Below, in pieces: positions 34,219 through 42,316 of a stretch of DNA of 64,000 nt. The DNA comes from Chryseobacterium herbae (lineage in GTDB: Bacteria > Bacteroidota > Bacteroidia > Flavobacteriales > Weeksellaceae). The position numbers and the translations under genes are program-made. The number at the start of each line of letters is the position of its first letter. Position 1 is the first letter of the stretch. Location of the stretch: positions 1 to 64,000 of the forward strand of contig NZ_JAOAMU010000002.1 in NCBI RefSeq assembly GCF_025154075.1. Direction: 5' to 3'. The notes beneath the pieces are model-generated. The model saw nothing but the letters and a program-made list of their open reading frames with translations. It ran no database searches and had not been told where the DNA came from.

Positions 34219-35535
34219 ATGAAAAAGATTTACAAAATTTCAATGAAAGCTGTATATGCTTGCTTTCTGTTTGGGTTTTCATCGGCTCATGCCCAGCTGA
34301 CTGTCATGGCGGTTGGAAATTATACCGTAGGCGGTATTTCTGATGGCGGAATTGTAAGCATGCACACCAGTGCCGGGCAGATTTTTAAATGGGATGAGAT
34401 GAATGGTCTGGTGCAGATCGGTTCAGTTTCCAACGGATATCCTGCTGCAGGAAGAACACTGATCACCGGAGATGGTAATAAAATAGCGTCGTCTACCACC
34501 AATTCCGGAACGGGATTTAATGAGATATCCACTTATGACACAGCTTCAACTTCCTGGAGCAATCACGGAGGTCTGGTTCCTACAGGCTGGGATGGCCATG
34601 TAAGTTCTACCTGGGGAATGACTTCAGACGGAAATACCATCGTAGGACTGGGATGGATAACCGCTGGAAGCGCACATGCCGTAAAATGGAATGCTGCCAC
34701 CGGGGTGACAGATCTTGGAAGTACCGTACCAAACAGAAGTTCAAGAGCGAATGCCATCAATTCCGACGGATCCGTAATTGTCGGATGGCAGGATCAGGAT
34801 AACGGGACCAGAAGCGGGGCCAAATGGGTCAATGGAGTAGAAAGTTTTATCACAGACAGTAACGGCGAATATGTAGGCGAAGCAGGAGATGTTTCTGCAG
34901 ACGGAACGACAATCATAGGATCTGCTATGCCCAATCCATACGTGTGGAACAGCGTAAGCGGCCTTACATATATTACTCATCCAAATTCCTCAGCCTTCTT
35001 CAGAGGAGGAGCCACCGGAATCTCTGCCGACGGTAAAAAAGTAGTCGGATTTTTCAGACCTTTCGCAGCACCTCCAATGTCCGGAGAAGGCTTTATATGG
35101 ACTGCTGCAGGCGGTCGGGTAAACCTGAATGATTATGCAGTCAATATGGGAATCAATATCCAGGGCGTGAATATGTCACTTCCTCTCGCCATTTCAGGAG
35201 ACGGAAAAAGAATTGCAGGCATAGGAACCAATGCATCCAATCAGATCGTTGCATTTTATCTCGATCTTTCGAAAGTACAGCTTTCTACGGATGAAAGCAC
35301 AAAACATAACAGCAACATAGCCATTTATCCAAATCCTGTAAAAGATGTTCTTTATTTCAAAGGAATCTCAAAGATTGAGAAAGTGGAAATATACAATATG
35401 GTCGGCCAAAAAGTAAGAACAGACAATGCTGTGGAAAGCAGAATAGATGTTTCTTCCTTGTTAAAAGGAAATTATATTCTGCAGATTTTCGTGAAAGGGG
35501 AGACTTCACAAAGTTTTAAATTGATCAAACAGTAA
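34219..35535 (+). CDS. Type IX-secreted HAF-repeat-like protein
   Basis: 438 aa. Signal peptide (cleavage near SAHA-Q); residues 25-355 carry HAF-type beta-propeller repeats (ISADGKKVVGF, INSDGSVIVGW, VSADGTTIIGS, ISGDGKRIAGI), and the last 75 residues are a type A Por secretion tail (NIAIYPNPVKDVLYF, EIYNMVGQKV, GNYILQIF, SQSFKLIKQ). It is therefore exported by the type IX system to the surface or medium. Divergent from the TPR-AraC regulator. Substrate or partner unknown. Confidence 0.88.
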   Translation: MKKIYKISMKAVYACFLFGFSSAHAQLTVMAVGNYTVGGISDGGIVSMHTSAGQIFKWDEMNGLVQIGSVSNGYPAAGRTLITGDGNKIASSTTNSGTGFNEISTYDTASTSWSNHGGLVPTGWDGHVSSTWGMTSDGNTIVGLGWITAGSAHAVKWNAATGVTDLGSTVPNRSSRANAINSDGSVIVGWQDQDNGTRSGAKWVNGVESFITDSNGEYVGEAGDVSADGTTIIGSAMPNPYVWNSVSGLTYITHPNSSAFFRGGATGISADGKKVVGFFRPFAAPPMSGEGFIWTAAGGRVNLNDYAVNMGINIQGVNMSLPLAISGDGKRIAGIGTNASNQIVAFYLDLSKVQLSTDESTKHNSNIAIYPNPVKDVLYFKGISKIEKVEIYNMVGQKVRTDNAVESRIDVSSLLKGNYILQIFVKGETSQSFKLIKQ

Positions 35536-35577
35536 AGTAAAAATTAGACGTACTTAAAAAGGCTTGACCAAAAAGAA

Positions 35578-35603
35578 CTCGCAGGAATTTCCTGCGGGTT
35601 TTG
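35578..35603 (+). terminator. Terminator of the type IX-secreted protein gene
   Basis: CTCGCAGGAA-TT-TCCTGCGGG hairpin followed by TTTTG, 43 nt behind the stop. Confidence 0.8.
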
Positions 35604-35683
35604 TGTATGATTTCAGATGCCAGATTTCAGACATGAGACATGAGACACGAGACTTTTAGACTAAGGTTGAGATTTAGGGAAAT

Positions 35684-35722
35684 GTGAATGGTGAATTTTG
35701 CTTTGCAAGTGAATGGTGAATG
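35684..35722 (+). repeat. Dispersed intergenic repeat, copy 2
   Basis: GTGAATGGTGAATTTTGCTT followed by TGCAAGTGAATGGTGAATG, the reverse complement of the 8306-8345 copy with few changes. Confidence 0.85.
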
Positions 35723-35729
35723 ATAGATT

Positions 35730-35771
35730 CAAGAAACAAGAAACAAGAAACAAGAAACAAGAAACAAGAAC
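35730..35771. repeat. Seven-base tandem array
   Basis: Five CAAGAAA units and a sixth CAAGAAC, uninterrupted. A slippage-prone simple repeat in non-coding DNA. Confidence 0.95.
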
Positions 35772-35918
35772 AAAGATGCTAGATGTCAGACATCAGATAT
35801 CAGACAATAATCTTATTAACTTAATCACTACGAACTAGTGACCAGCAACTGACAACCAGTTTGAAACTCTAAAACCCTCAAACACACTTACTCTCAAACC
35901 CGACTCTCAAACTCAAAC

Positions 35919-37166
35919 TTAGTTGATATAAGAAGCATTGAAAGACATGGAGATAGGTCTACAGGGCATGTTAACACCGGAGGTTGTTCCGTTATTGACT
36001 GCTCTGATCATTCTTACATCCAACGTGTGATTTCCTTCCGTAAGAAATTTTACTGTATTGATGGTAAATTGGGTATTGGTTCCGGCTGAAGATTCCTGGG
36101 TACGGAGATAGCAGTCTGTCGCAACACCGTCAATATAGAGCCTGGCTTCATAAGTCGCCTGTCCACTTCCGGCAGGGCTGCCCAGATAATCGATTCCAAG
36201 CATGAAATTAATGAATAAGGCTTTACCACCTGCAGGAATGGTAACAGATTGAGGCGTTCCCGTCACTACAGTTGCTGTAAGGTCATTGACATTATAATCG
36301 GCACCGGTAGTACTGTTAACGGTAGCGGTGCTGATATTTGCCGCAGTAGGATTGGCTACGGTAATAATATTTCCTGTGGCATCCACACCTATAGACTGTC
36401 CTGTTCCGATGGGCGATGCAGAAGTCAGGTTGGTGAATTTTATCCCCGAAACATTAGCGGTACCTGAAGCTATTTCAAGTTTTGTATTGGGAGTGGCAGT
36501 ACCTACTCCGACATTTCCGTTACTCAGGATGGTGATTTTTTCTGTTCCGTTGGCTTTTAAAGCAAGGGATCCTGCATTATTAGTCCCTAAGCTGAATCGG
36601 GTTGAGCTTCCGTACGAATTAATCTGTGTCTCACTGGCATCGTCTGTATACATATCAAGGTTAGCTGTTCCGCCTCTTAAGGTTACCGCTCCTCTTTCAG
36701 TGGCGGTTGTGGCAACTGCTCCCAAACCTCCGCTCGTGACAAGTCCCACGAGGGTAGCTTCGTTTAAAAAAAGCAAAGGATTTCCATTGGTGGTTATGGT
36801 TCGTTGTTCTGCCAATGCTCCGTCTGAATTATAAATATTCACAGGTGCTCCTGCTTTTGTCCAGGCTGTTCCATTAAAATAATAATAGCCAGTAGCATCT
36901 ATATTGGCGGCAGTTCCAGCTAATGTTCCCGTAGCGATACTGTTTACATAAATCAATGTTGAAATGGGAACCAAATCCATGCTTTGTGCCCGTTGTCGGT
37001 CTACTCTTGGAACTAGTAATCCGTCAACATTAGTAGTGGTGCCGGTTGGATTCTTTGCTGTGATATCCAATGTTGACAATGGGGTATCATTGTTAAATCC
37101 CGTTTGTGCGATGGCATGTGAAATGGCTGCTAATAAAAATATAATGGAAAGTTGAAATCTTGTCAT
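35919..37166 (-). CDS. Secreted tail-fibre-like protein, paralogue 3 of 3
   Basis: 415 aa with signal peptide (cleavage near HAIA-Q). Shares with its two upstream neighbours the N-terminal STLDITAKNPTGT, PRVDRQRAQSM, GTLAGTAANIDATGYYYFNG, a variable centre, NGNVGVGTATPNTKLEIASG, and a C-terminal domain (ALFINFMLGIDY, EARLYIDGVATDCYLRTQE, FLTEGNHTLDVRM). The GVGTxxPxxKLE words recall trimeric tail-fibre and adhesin stalks, while the C-terminal domain looks like a receptor-binding or lectin-like sandwich. Function unknown; no type IX tail. Ends the tandem set. Confidence 0.8.
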   Translation of the reverse strand: MTRFQLSIIFLLAAISHAIAQTGFNNDTPLSTLDITAKNPTGTTTNVDGLLVPRVDRQRAQSMDLVPISTLIYVNSIATGTLAGTAANIDATGYYYFNGTAWTKAGAPVNIYNSDGALAEQRTITTNGNPLLFLNEATLVGLVTSGGLGAVATTATERGAVTLRGGTANLDMYTDDASETQINSYGSSTRFSLGTNNAGSLALKANGTEKITILSNGNVGVGTATPNTKLEIASGTANVSGIKFTNLTSASPIGTGQSIGVDATGNIITVANPTAANISTATVNSTTGADYNVNDLTATVVTGTPQSVTIPAGGKALFINFMLGIDYLGSPAGSGQATYEARLYIDGVATDCYLRTQESSAGTNTQFTINTVKFLTEGNHTLDVRMIRAVNNGTTSGVNMPCRPISMSFNASYIN

Positions 37167-37233
37167 GAAGTAAGTTTAAGATAATGATTAATTTTTACGA
37201 TGCTTACAAGGCTGTATCTTATTGAGCTTCATC

Positions 37234-38481
37234 TTAATTTAAATAGGAAGCATTAAATGACATCGACATCGGGGTACAGATCATATTCGCTCCGGACGTC
37301 GTACCATTATTGAATGTTCTCTGCATTCTCACATCAATCGTATGGTTTCCTGCATCAAGAAACTTAATCGTACTGATGGTGAAAGACGCATTGGTACTTA
37401 TCCCCACTTCCTGAGTACGCATGTAGCAGTCTGTAGCCACTCCGTCTATGTATAATCTTGCTTCGTAATAAGCGGTTCCGCTACCAGCCGGGGTATTGAC
37501 GTAATCTACCCCCAGCATGAAATTGATAAATAAAGCTTTTCCACCCGTCGGGACAGTTATGGTTTGCGATGTTCCGGATACAATAGTCTCAGCAAGGTCG
37601 TTAACATTAAAATCTGAAGCCGCCGTACTGTTGACCGAAGAAGTACTTACATTCGTAGGGCTGGGATTGGCAACGGTTACTACATTTCCAGTGGCATCCA
37701 CGCCCAGCGCCTGGCCTGTGCTTATGGGGGAGGAAGAAGTAAGATTGGTCAGTCTTAATCCGGATGTATTGGTGGTTCCTGATGCCAGTTCAAATGCTGC
37801 GGAAGGAGCTGTCGTTCCGATGCCCATAGTTCCGTTGCTGAGAAGAGTCAGTTGATCTGTGCCGTTTGTTTTAAGGGCAAGAGGCGTTGCATTATTAGTT
37901 CCGATACTTAATTTTGTGGAATTTCCCGAACTGCTTATTTGTGCTTCGCTGGCTTCGTCTACATGGGTATCCACCAGACTGGTGCCGGAGGATAAAATCA
38001 GAGTGCCTCTTGTTGAGCCGGTAGCGGAAAATTTCCCTTCTGTTGAAGTAGTGATGATTCCTACATTGCTGGTTCCGTTTACAAAATTAATGGTATTTCC
38101 ATTGGTTGTTACACTTCTCATTCCACTTAATGGGCCGTCTGAGGTGTATATATTGTTCATAGGATTTAATTTGATCCATGAAGTTCCGTTATAATAGTAG
38201 TATCCCGTTGTATCTATATTGGCAGCAGTACCCGCTTGAGTTCCTGTAGCAATGTTGTCCAAATAAATCATGGTGGCAACCGGAACGCTGTTCATGCTTT
38301 GCGCTCTTTGTCTGTCTACTCTCGGTATCAAAATCCCATCTGCATGGGTGGATGTTCCTGTAGCGTTTTTAGCTGTAATGTCTAATGTGGTGAGGGGAGT
38401 ATTGTTATTGATGCCTATTTGTGAAAAGAGGATTGAAGAACTGAAAATAGAGAGTATGATAGAAAATTGTATGCTGTTCAT
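37234..38481 (-). CDS. Secreted tail-fibre-like protein, paralogue 2 of 3
   Basis: 415 aa from MNSIQFSIILSIFSS (38481); an upstream Met at 38505 would precede a poorer signal peptide. Same plan as its neighbours: TTLDITAKNATGTSTHADG, RVDRQRAQSMNSVPVATMIY, NIDTTGYYYYNGTSW, a variable middle, GTMGIGTTAPSAAFELASG, and the ALFINFMLGVDY...RLYIDGVATDCYMRTQE C-terminal domain. Separate start and about 67-nt gap to paralogue 3. Probably part of one transcript with paralogue 1. Confidence 0.8.
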   Translation of the reverse strand: MNSIQFSIILSIFSSSILFSQIGINNNTPLTTLDITAKNATGTSTHADGILIPRVDRQRAQSMNSVPVATMIYLDNIATGTQAGTAANIDTTGYYYYNGTSWIKLNPMNNIYTSDGPLSGMRSVTTNGNTINFVNGTSNVGIITTSTEGKFSATGSTRGTLILSSGTSLVDTHVDEASEAQISSSGNSTKLSIGTNNATPLALKTNGTDQLTLLSNGTMGIGTTAPSAAFELASGTTNTSGLRLTNLTSSSPISTGQALGVDATGNVVTVANPSPTNVSTSSVNSTAASDFNVNDLAETIVSGTSQTITVPTGGKALFINFMLGVDYVNTPAGSGTAYYEARLYIDGVATDCYMRTQEVGISTNASFTISTIKFLDAGNHTIDVRMQRTFNNGTTSGANMICTPMSMSFNASYLN

Positions 38482-38554
38482 GTAGGGGATTTTTAAGATG
38501 ATCATTCATTTTTTACAGTAAGAAACTGTATTGTTGGTGCTGATATTATTTAAA

Positions 38555-39805
38555 TTAATTCAAATAAGTAGCATTAAATGACAGGGAAATCGGGACACAA
38601 AGCATATTAGCCCCAGAGGCCACCCCGTTATTAAAGGTTCTTGTCATTCTTACATCTATTGTATGATTTCCGGCTGCAAGAAATTTCACCGTATTAAAGC
38701 TGAACTGGGCACTGAATCCGCCCGGACCATATTCCTGAGTACGCATATAGCAGTCCGTAGCAACTCCGTCTATGTACAATCTTGCTTCATAATAGGATGA
38801 GCCACTTCCTGCAGGATTGCTTCCATAATCAATCCCCAGCATAAAATTGATGAATAAAGCCTTTCCACCTGTAGGAATGGTGATAGGCTGCGAGGTTCCC
38901 GGTACCATCGTGACTGTTGTATCATTCACGTTGAAACTGGCTCCTGTGGTACTGTTGACCGATGCGGTTGTGACGCTGGCAGCAGTAGGATTGGCCACTG
39001 TTATAACATTTCCAAAATCATCTACTCCTAAGGTTTGCCCTGTACTGATGGGAGATGCAGCATTGAGATTCGTCAATCTTGTACCTGAAACATTGGCTGT
39101 ACCCGAAGATATTTCCAGTGGGGTATTGGGTGCTGTTGTTCCTATCCCTACATTTCCATTGCTTAAAACGGTAAGTCTTTCGATGCTGTTTGTTTTTAAG
39201 CCTAAAGGAGTGGCGTTGGTGGAACCTATACTGAGTTTGGTCGAATTTCCGGAAGAATTGAACTGGGCGATACCCGTAGTTTCTACATAAAAATCAATAT
39301 TTGAAGAGCCTCCTACAAGGTTGAGAAATCCTCTTGAAGAGCCATTGGCAGAGAGTGCTGCTTCGGTAGCAGTGGTGGTTATTTTCACATTGTTACCGCC
39401 ATTGACCAGACTTAAAAGATGGCCGTTGGTTGTGACGGTTCGAGGGCCGGTTAAAGTTCCGTCAGCATTATACATGTTCAGCGAAGTGATGAGCTTTGTC
39501 CAGACAGTTCCGTTAAAATAGTAAAATCCTACAGCATCAATATTAGCGGCTGTACCCGCCAGTGTTCCTGTAGCAATGCTGTTTATATAAATCAGAGTGG
39601 ATACGGGAACAGCAGACATGCTTTGCGCCCTTTGTCTATCTACCCTGGGTATCAACAATCCATCCGTATGGCCGGAAGTTCCTGTAGGATTCTTCGCACT
39701 GATGTCCAGTGTAGAAGCGGGAGATGGATTGTTTATACCTACTTGCGCATTGATGAAAGCAAAATTCACCAATAAGAATATCATAGAAAATTGTACTCTT
39801 TTCAT
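38555..39805 (-). CDS. Secreted tail-fibre-like protein, paralogue 1 of 3
   Basis: 416 aa, signal peptide (cleavage near FINA-Q). Carries STLDISAKNPTGTSGHTDG, PRVDRQRAQSMSAVPVSTLIY, GNVGIGTTAPNTPLEISSG and the conserved C-terminal domain with YIDGVATDCYMRTQEYGPG. The two ends are strongly conserved among the three copies, the middle (residues about 125-205) is not. First of the tandem set in transcription order; 73-nt gap to the second. Confidence 0.8.
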   Translation of the reverse strand: MKRVQFSMIFLLVNFAFINAQVGINNPSPASTLDISAKNPTGTSGHTDGLLIPRVDRQRAQSMSAVPVSTLIYINSIATGTLAGTAANIDAVGFYYFNGTVWTKLITSLNMYNADGTLTGPRTVTTNGHLLSLVNGGNNVKITTTATEAALSANGSSRGFLNLVGGSSNIDFYVETTGIAQFNSSGNSTKLSIGSTNATPLGLKTNSIERLTVLSNGNVGIGTTAPNTPLEISSGTANVSGTRLTNLNAASPISTGQTLGVDDFGNVITVANPTAASVTTASVNSTTGASFNVNDTTVTMVPGTSQPITIPTGGKALFINFMLGIDYGSNPAGSGSSYYEARLYIDGVATDCYMRTQEYGPGGFSAQFSFNTVKFLAAGNHTIDVRMTRTFNNGVASGANMLCVPISLSFNATYLN

Positions 39806-39922
39806 AGTTTGATTTTACAAGGAGATTAATGGTTGCCGGGCTGCAAATATTGATCTTTTATTTTGAAAACACACTAAAAAAGAGGATAATATTCAGTTAA
39901 ACTATTTCAGTTGAGACTAGGG

Positions 39923-40243
39923 TTATATTTCTTCTTCCTTCCCGTCCTGATCGTCATTCTCATCATCTTCGTATTGCTCCAGATAATACGTGAAACTGAA
40001 ATCTTCCATTTCATCCTCCGCATCTTCCAGAGTGGTCAGCAGATCTTCAAAGATTTCCAGCTGGTCTACCGTCATATTGACGAATTCTAGGTCAAGTGGC
40101 ATTTCCAGTTCACCGGTAATAACGTCAGACAGCGCATCCAGGTTATCCCCGAAATATTCAGGAAGAGTTACCTTTTCCTTTAATTGAGCATAAAAATCTT
40201 CATAGTCGCCTATGTTTGTAAAATCGATATATATTGTCTTCAT
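39923..40243 (-). CDS. Barstar-family ribonuclease inhibitor
   Basis: 106 aa. Barstar fold: IYIDFTNIGDYEDFYAQLKE, then the barnase-binding helix LPEYFGDNLDALSDVITG, in which Asp35 and Asp39 equivalents are kept and Trp38 is Ser, followed by the second strand-helix unit and a very acidic tail (YEDDENDDQDGKEEE). It would neutralise the barnase-type RNase encoded at 40681-41196 in the same orientation. The pair is separated by an inserted GIY-YIG gene and repeats; a cytoplasmic inhibitor protects the producing cell. Confidence 0.85.
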   Translation of the reverse strand: MKTIYIDFTNIGDYEDFYAQLKEKVTLPEYFGDNLDALSDVITGELEMPLDLEFVNMTVDQLEIFEDLLTTLEDAEDEMEDFSFTYYLEQYEDDENDDQDGKEEEI

Positions 40244-40273
40244 ATTCTTTTTTTTTTTTTTAATTTAATATTG

Positions 40274-40305
40274 GTCATTGCGAGGAGCGCAGCGACGAAG
40301 CAATC
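40274..40305 (+). repeat. REP-like repeat, left copy
   Basis: GTCATTGCGAGGAGCGCAGC followed by GACGAAGCAATC; reverse complement of the right copy with one mismatch (31/32). Runs right up to the GIY-YIG stop codon. Confidence 0.9.
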
Positions 40306-40614
40306 TCAAAAAACATCCATAATATTTTCAATGTCATCCGTTAGATCCCTCCATTCAGGGTTTAACGAATTGATGAGATCCAGCTTTTTCTGTCTTGAGC
40401 CTGCCTTGATCTGCTTTTCCCGAAAAATAGCATCTCCGATTTCCTGGAAAGATTCCCAGTACACCAGAATATGTAACTTGTATCTTGACGTGAAACTTTG
40501 TTCGTAATAGGTGTCTTTATGCTGTTGGACGCGTTTGGGCAGGTCTGAAGTAACTCCTGTGTAAAGAGTTGTATGGTTCTTGTTGGTCATAATGTAAACA
40601 AAGCCTGGTTTCAT
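40306..40614 (-). CDS. Stand-alone GIY-YIG nuclease-domain protein
   Basis: 102 aa, only a GIY-YIG domain: FVYIMTNKNHTTLYTGVT (first two Tyr of the motif), Arg in DLPKRVQQHK, and the metal-binding Glu in IFREKQIKAGSRQKK. This is the UPF0213/YhbQ-like single-domain class. Activity of these proteins is mostly untested. It lies between inverted copies of a GTCATTGCGAGG repeat inside the barnase-barstar locus, so it may belong to a repeat-associated element and not to the toxin system. Confidence 0.88.
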   Translation of the reverse strand: MKPGFVYIMTNKNHTTLYTGVTSDLPKRVQQHKDTYYEQSFTSRYKLHILVYWESFQEIGDAIFREKQIKAGSRQKKLDLINSLNPEWRDLTDDIENIMDVF

Positions 40615-40640
40615 ATGTTGTATGTTTATTTATGATTAAA

Positions 40641-40672
40641 GATTGCTTCGTCGCTTCGCTCCTCGCAATGAC
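40641..40672 (-). repeat. REP-like repeat, right copy
   Basis: GATTGCTTCGTCGCTTCGCT followed by CCTCGCAATGAC. Inverted match to 40274-40305, 26 nt ahead of the GIY-YIG start. Confidence 0.9.
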
Positions 40673-40680
40673 GTGTTTAA

Positions 40681-41196
40681 CTACTGCTTTTCAAAACTCT
40701 TATAATGGTTTTTAGTCAGATAAACATCGCCGTTTTTGGTAAAAATAATGCGGTCTGCATTCCGGTTTCCACAGCTGTAGTTTACATCTGCTTCAAAGTA
40801 TTTTTCACCTTGCGGAAGTCTTTTCTCACGGTTGCTGAAATAATCACCACCAATAGCTTTTCCCGGCAGTACATCACAGAGATTACCTTTTGAAGGATTC
40901 CAGCCGAGCTTTTTTGCCTCATTTTTAGTGATATAATAATCCGGAAGCATGTGGTTCTGTTTTACATAATTAATGACTGTTTTTTCCTTCGTCAGTTGGT
41001 CAATGGACTGTGACGAAGAATTTCCGCTGGTACTTTGAGAATCATTAGAAATGTTTCCGTTGGTGGAAGCTTCTGTTTTTGTGATCTCTGTATTTCCCTT
41101 TTTGTCTGCAATAAAATTATTGTAGATATACATCACAGACATCCCGAAAAGAAGTCCCAGACAAATAAAAAATACCGATCTTATTTTACCGTTCAT
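40681..41196 (-). CDS. Membrane-anchored barnase-type ribonuclease
   Basis: 171 aa. N-terminal membrane helix (residues 6-27), a Ser/Asn/Thr-rich linker (28-70), then a complete barnase domain: VINYVKQNHMLPDYYITKNE, LGWNPSKGNLCDVLPGK, IGGDYFSNREKRLP, FEADVNYSCGNRNADRI and TKNHYKSF. Catalytic Glu73, Arg83, Arg87 and His102 of barnase correspond to Glu135, Arg145, Arg149 and His164. It is a guanyl-preferring RNase that would be held outside the inner membrane. Barstar lies downstream. Role could be defence, competition or RNA scavenging. Confidence 0.9.
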   Translation of the reverse strand: MNGKIRSVFFICLGLLFGMSVMYIYNNFIADKKGNTEITKTEASTNGNISNDSQSTSGNSSSQSIDQLTKEKTVINYVKQNHMLPDYYITKNEAKKLGWNPSKGNLCDVLPGKAIGGDYFSNREKRLPQGEKYFEADVNYSCGNRNADRIIFTKNGDVYLTKNHYKSFEKQ

Positions 41197-41236
41197 ATCA
41201 ACTTATAGCTTATCATTAATAATTTACAACTCAGCA

Positions 41237-42031
41237 TTAGCTTTCTCTCCATTCCTCAGGAATATCACAAACCGGGATAGGATTGATTTTATGTTGAGCT
41301 GCTTTGTGCATTCTGTCGAAAATTAAAAAGACTTCTTTGTCTCGGCCTTCATAATCATCGGCAGTTTTGGTTCCGTATTCCTTCTGAATTTTTTCCAGTT
41401 CAGGATAGGTAGCTCCGATTTGTTGCTCATCCGTTCTGTCCACATCCCAAAGTCCGTCCGTAGGAATCGCTTCCTGAATATTTTTAACCAGATTTAAGGA
41501 TCTTGCAAGGGTATACACCTCAGTCTTATAAAGGTCTGCAATAGGAGAGACATCTACACCGCCATCACCGTATTTTGTATAAAACCCGATTCCGAAATCC
41601 TCTACTTTATTTCCTGTTCCACATACCAGAAGACCGTTGATCTGTCCGTAATAATACAGAGTAAGCATTCTCAGACGCGATCTGGTATTGGCAAAAGCCA
41701 GCTTCTCATTAGGATACAGATCATCTTTTACATCAAATGCTTTATAAAGTTCTTCAAAAGCCGGAGTAAGGTTTACAGACATGGCTTCCACATTAGGAAA
41801 CTTAGATTTCAGATCATTCATATGCTCCCAGGCACGGTCGATCTGATCCGGTTTCTGGCGTATTGGCATTTCAATCAGAAGGGTTTTTAGGCCTGTCATG
41901 GCGGCAAGAGTAGAAACCACACCGGAATCTACACCTCCGGAAACTCCGATGACATATCCGTTTACTTTAGCTTTTACAGCATAATCTTTTAACCACTGTA
42001 CAATATGATCTGTTACTTTTTGAGTCTGCAT
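41237..42031 (-). CDS. nadE: NH3-dependent NAD+ synthetase
   Basis: 264 aa, cytoplasmic. Last step of NAD synthesis: amidation of nicotinic acid adenine dinucleotide using ATP. P-loop SGGVDSG (residues 31-37), NTRSRLRMLTLYY, GTGNKVEDFGIGFYTKYGDGGVD and PTDGLWDVDRTDEQQIG are family hallmarks. No N-terminal glutaminase domain, hence ammonia as donor. Lies near gldB and gldC as in other Flavobacteriia. Confidence 0.94.
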   Translation of the reverse strand: MQTQKVTDHIVQWLKDYAVKAKVNGYVIGVSGGVDSGVVSTLAAMTGLKTLLIEMPIRQKPDQIDRAWEHMNDLKSKFPNVEAMSVNLTPAFEELYKAFDVKDDLYPNEKLAFANTRSRLRMLTLYYYGQINGLLVCGTGNKVEDFGIGFYTKYGDGGVDVSPIADLYKTEVYTLARSLNLVKNIQEAIPTDGLWDVDRTDEQQIGATYPELEKIQKEYGTKTADDYEGRDKEVFLIFDRMHKAAQHKINPIPVCDIPEEWRES

Positions 42032-42316
42032 TGTTTATTTTTTAGTGTGTTTACATTTATTGTTTTTCAACATGAAAATATTCTTCTTAATTCGTTATGT
42101 TGAAAGAATTCTTAACGTTATTTTTTTAAAACATTAAGGCATTTAGAATCCTAACTTTAAAGATTGATTAAGTATATCTCCGATATTTTAAGCGGCCGCT
42201 TTATTTTGCCATCAGCAAATTCTTAAATAATCTTTCCCTGTTACATTAGAAGCACCTTAACTTCTTAATGTTCATAAAAAGTATTCAAAATATAATTTAA
42301 AAAGTTCTTTCACCTA

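Larger units (their letters stand above)
35536..35918. other. Repeat-rich intergenic region
   Basis: No gene. Holds a terminator (35578-35603), a copy of the dispersed TTGC element (35684-35722), a seven-base tandem array (35730-35771), and a stretch to about 35910 related in inverted orientation to 8150-8345. Words such as CAGATTTCAGACATGAGACA recur in variants. Confidence 0.6.
40274..40672. mobile_element. GIY-YIG gene between inverted REP-like repeats
   Basis: A 399-nt unit made of a 32-nt repeat, a single GIY-YIG gene and an inverted copy of the repeat. It interrupts the barnase-barstar gene pair. The form (terminal inverted repeats around one nuclease gene) suggests a small mobile element or REP-type unit; target duplications are not evident. 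Confidence 0.55.

Noticed and set aside
35730..35771. Possible CRISPR array
   Set aside because: Seven-base units without spacers; simple tandem repeat and no cas genes.
36328..36834. 168-codon plus-strand frame
   Set aside because: Antisense to a secreted paralogue; similar antisense frames appear opposite the other two copies, as expected from the shared codon pattern.
35919..39805. Prophage remnant because of tail-fibre-like words
   Set aside because: All three proteins have signal peptides and no phage structural, integrase or lysis genes are near.
40306..40614. GIY-YIG protein as a third toxin-system component
   Set aside because: Inverted repeats bracket it precisely and the domain is of the widespread stand-alone type, so an insertion explains it better.
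42032..42316. Possible small gene or RNA between nadE and the GNAT gene
   Set aside because: Only AT-rich sequence with stops in all frames and no stable hairpin seen.
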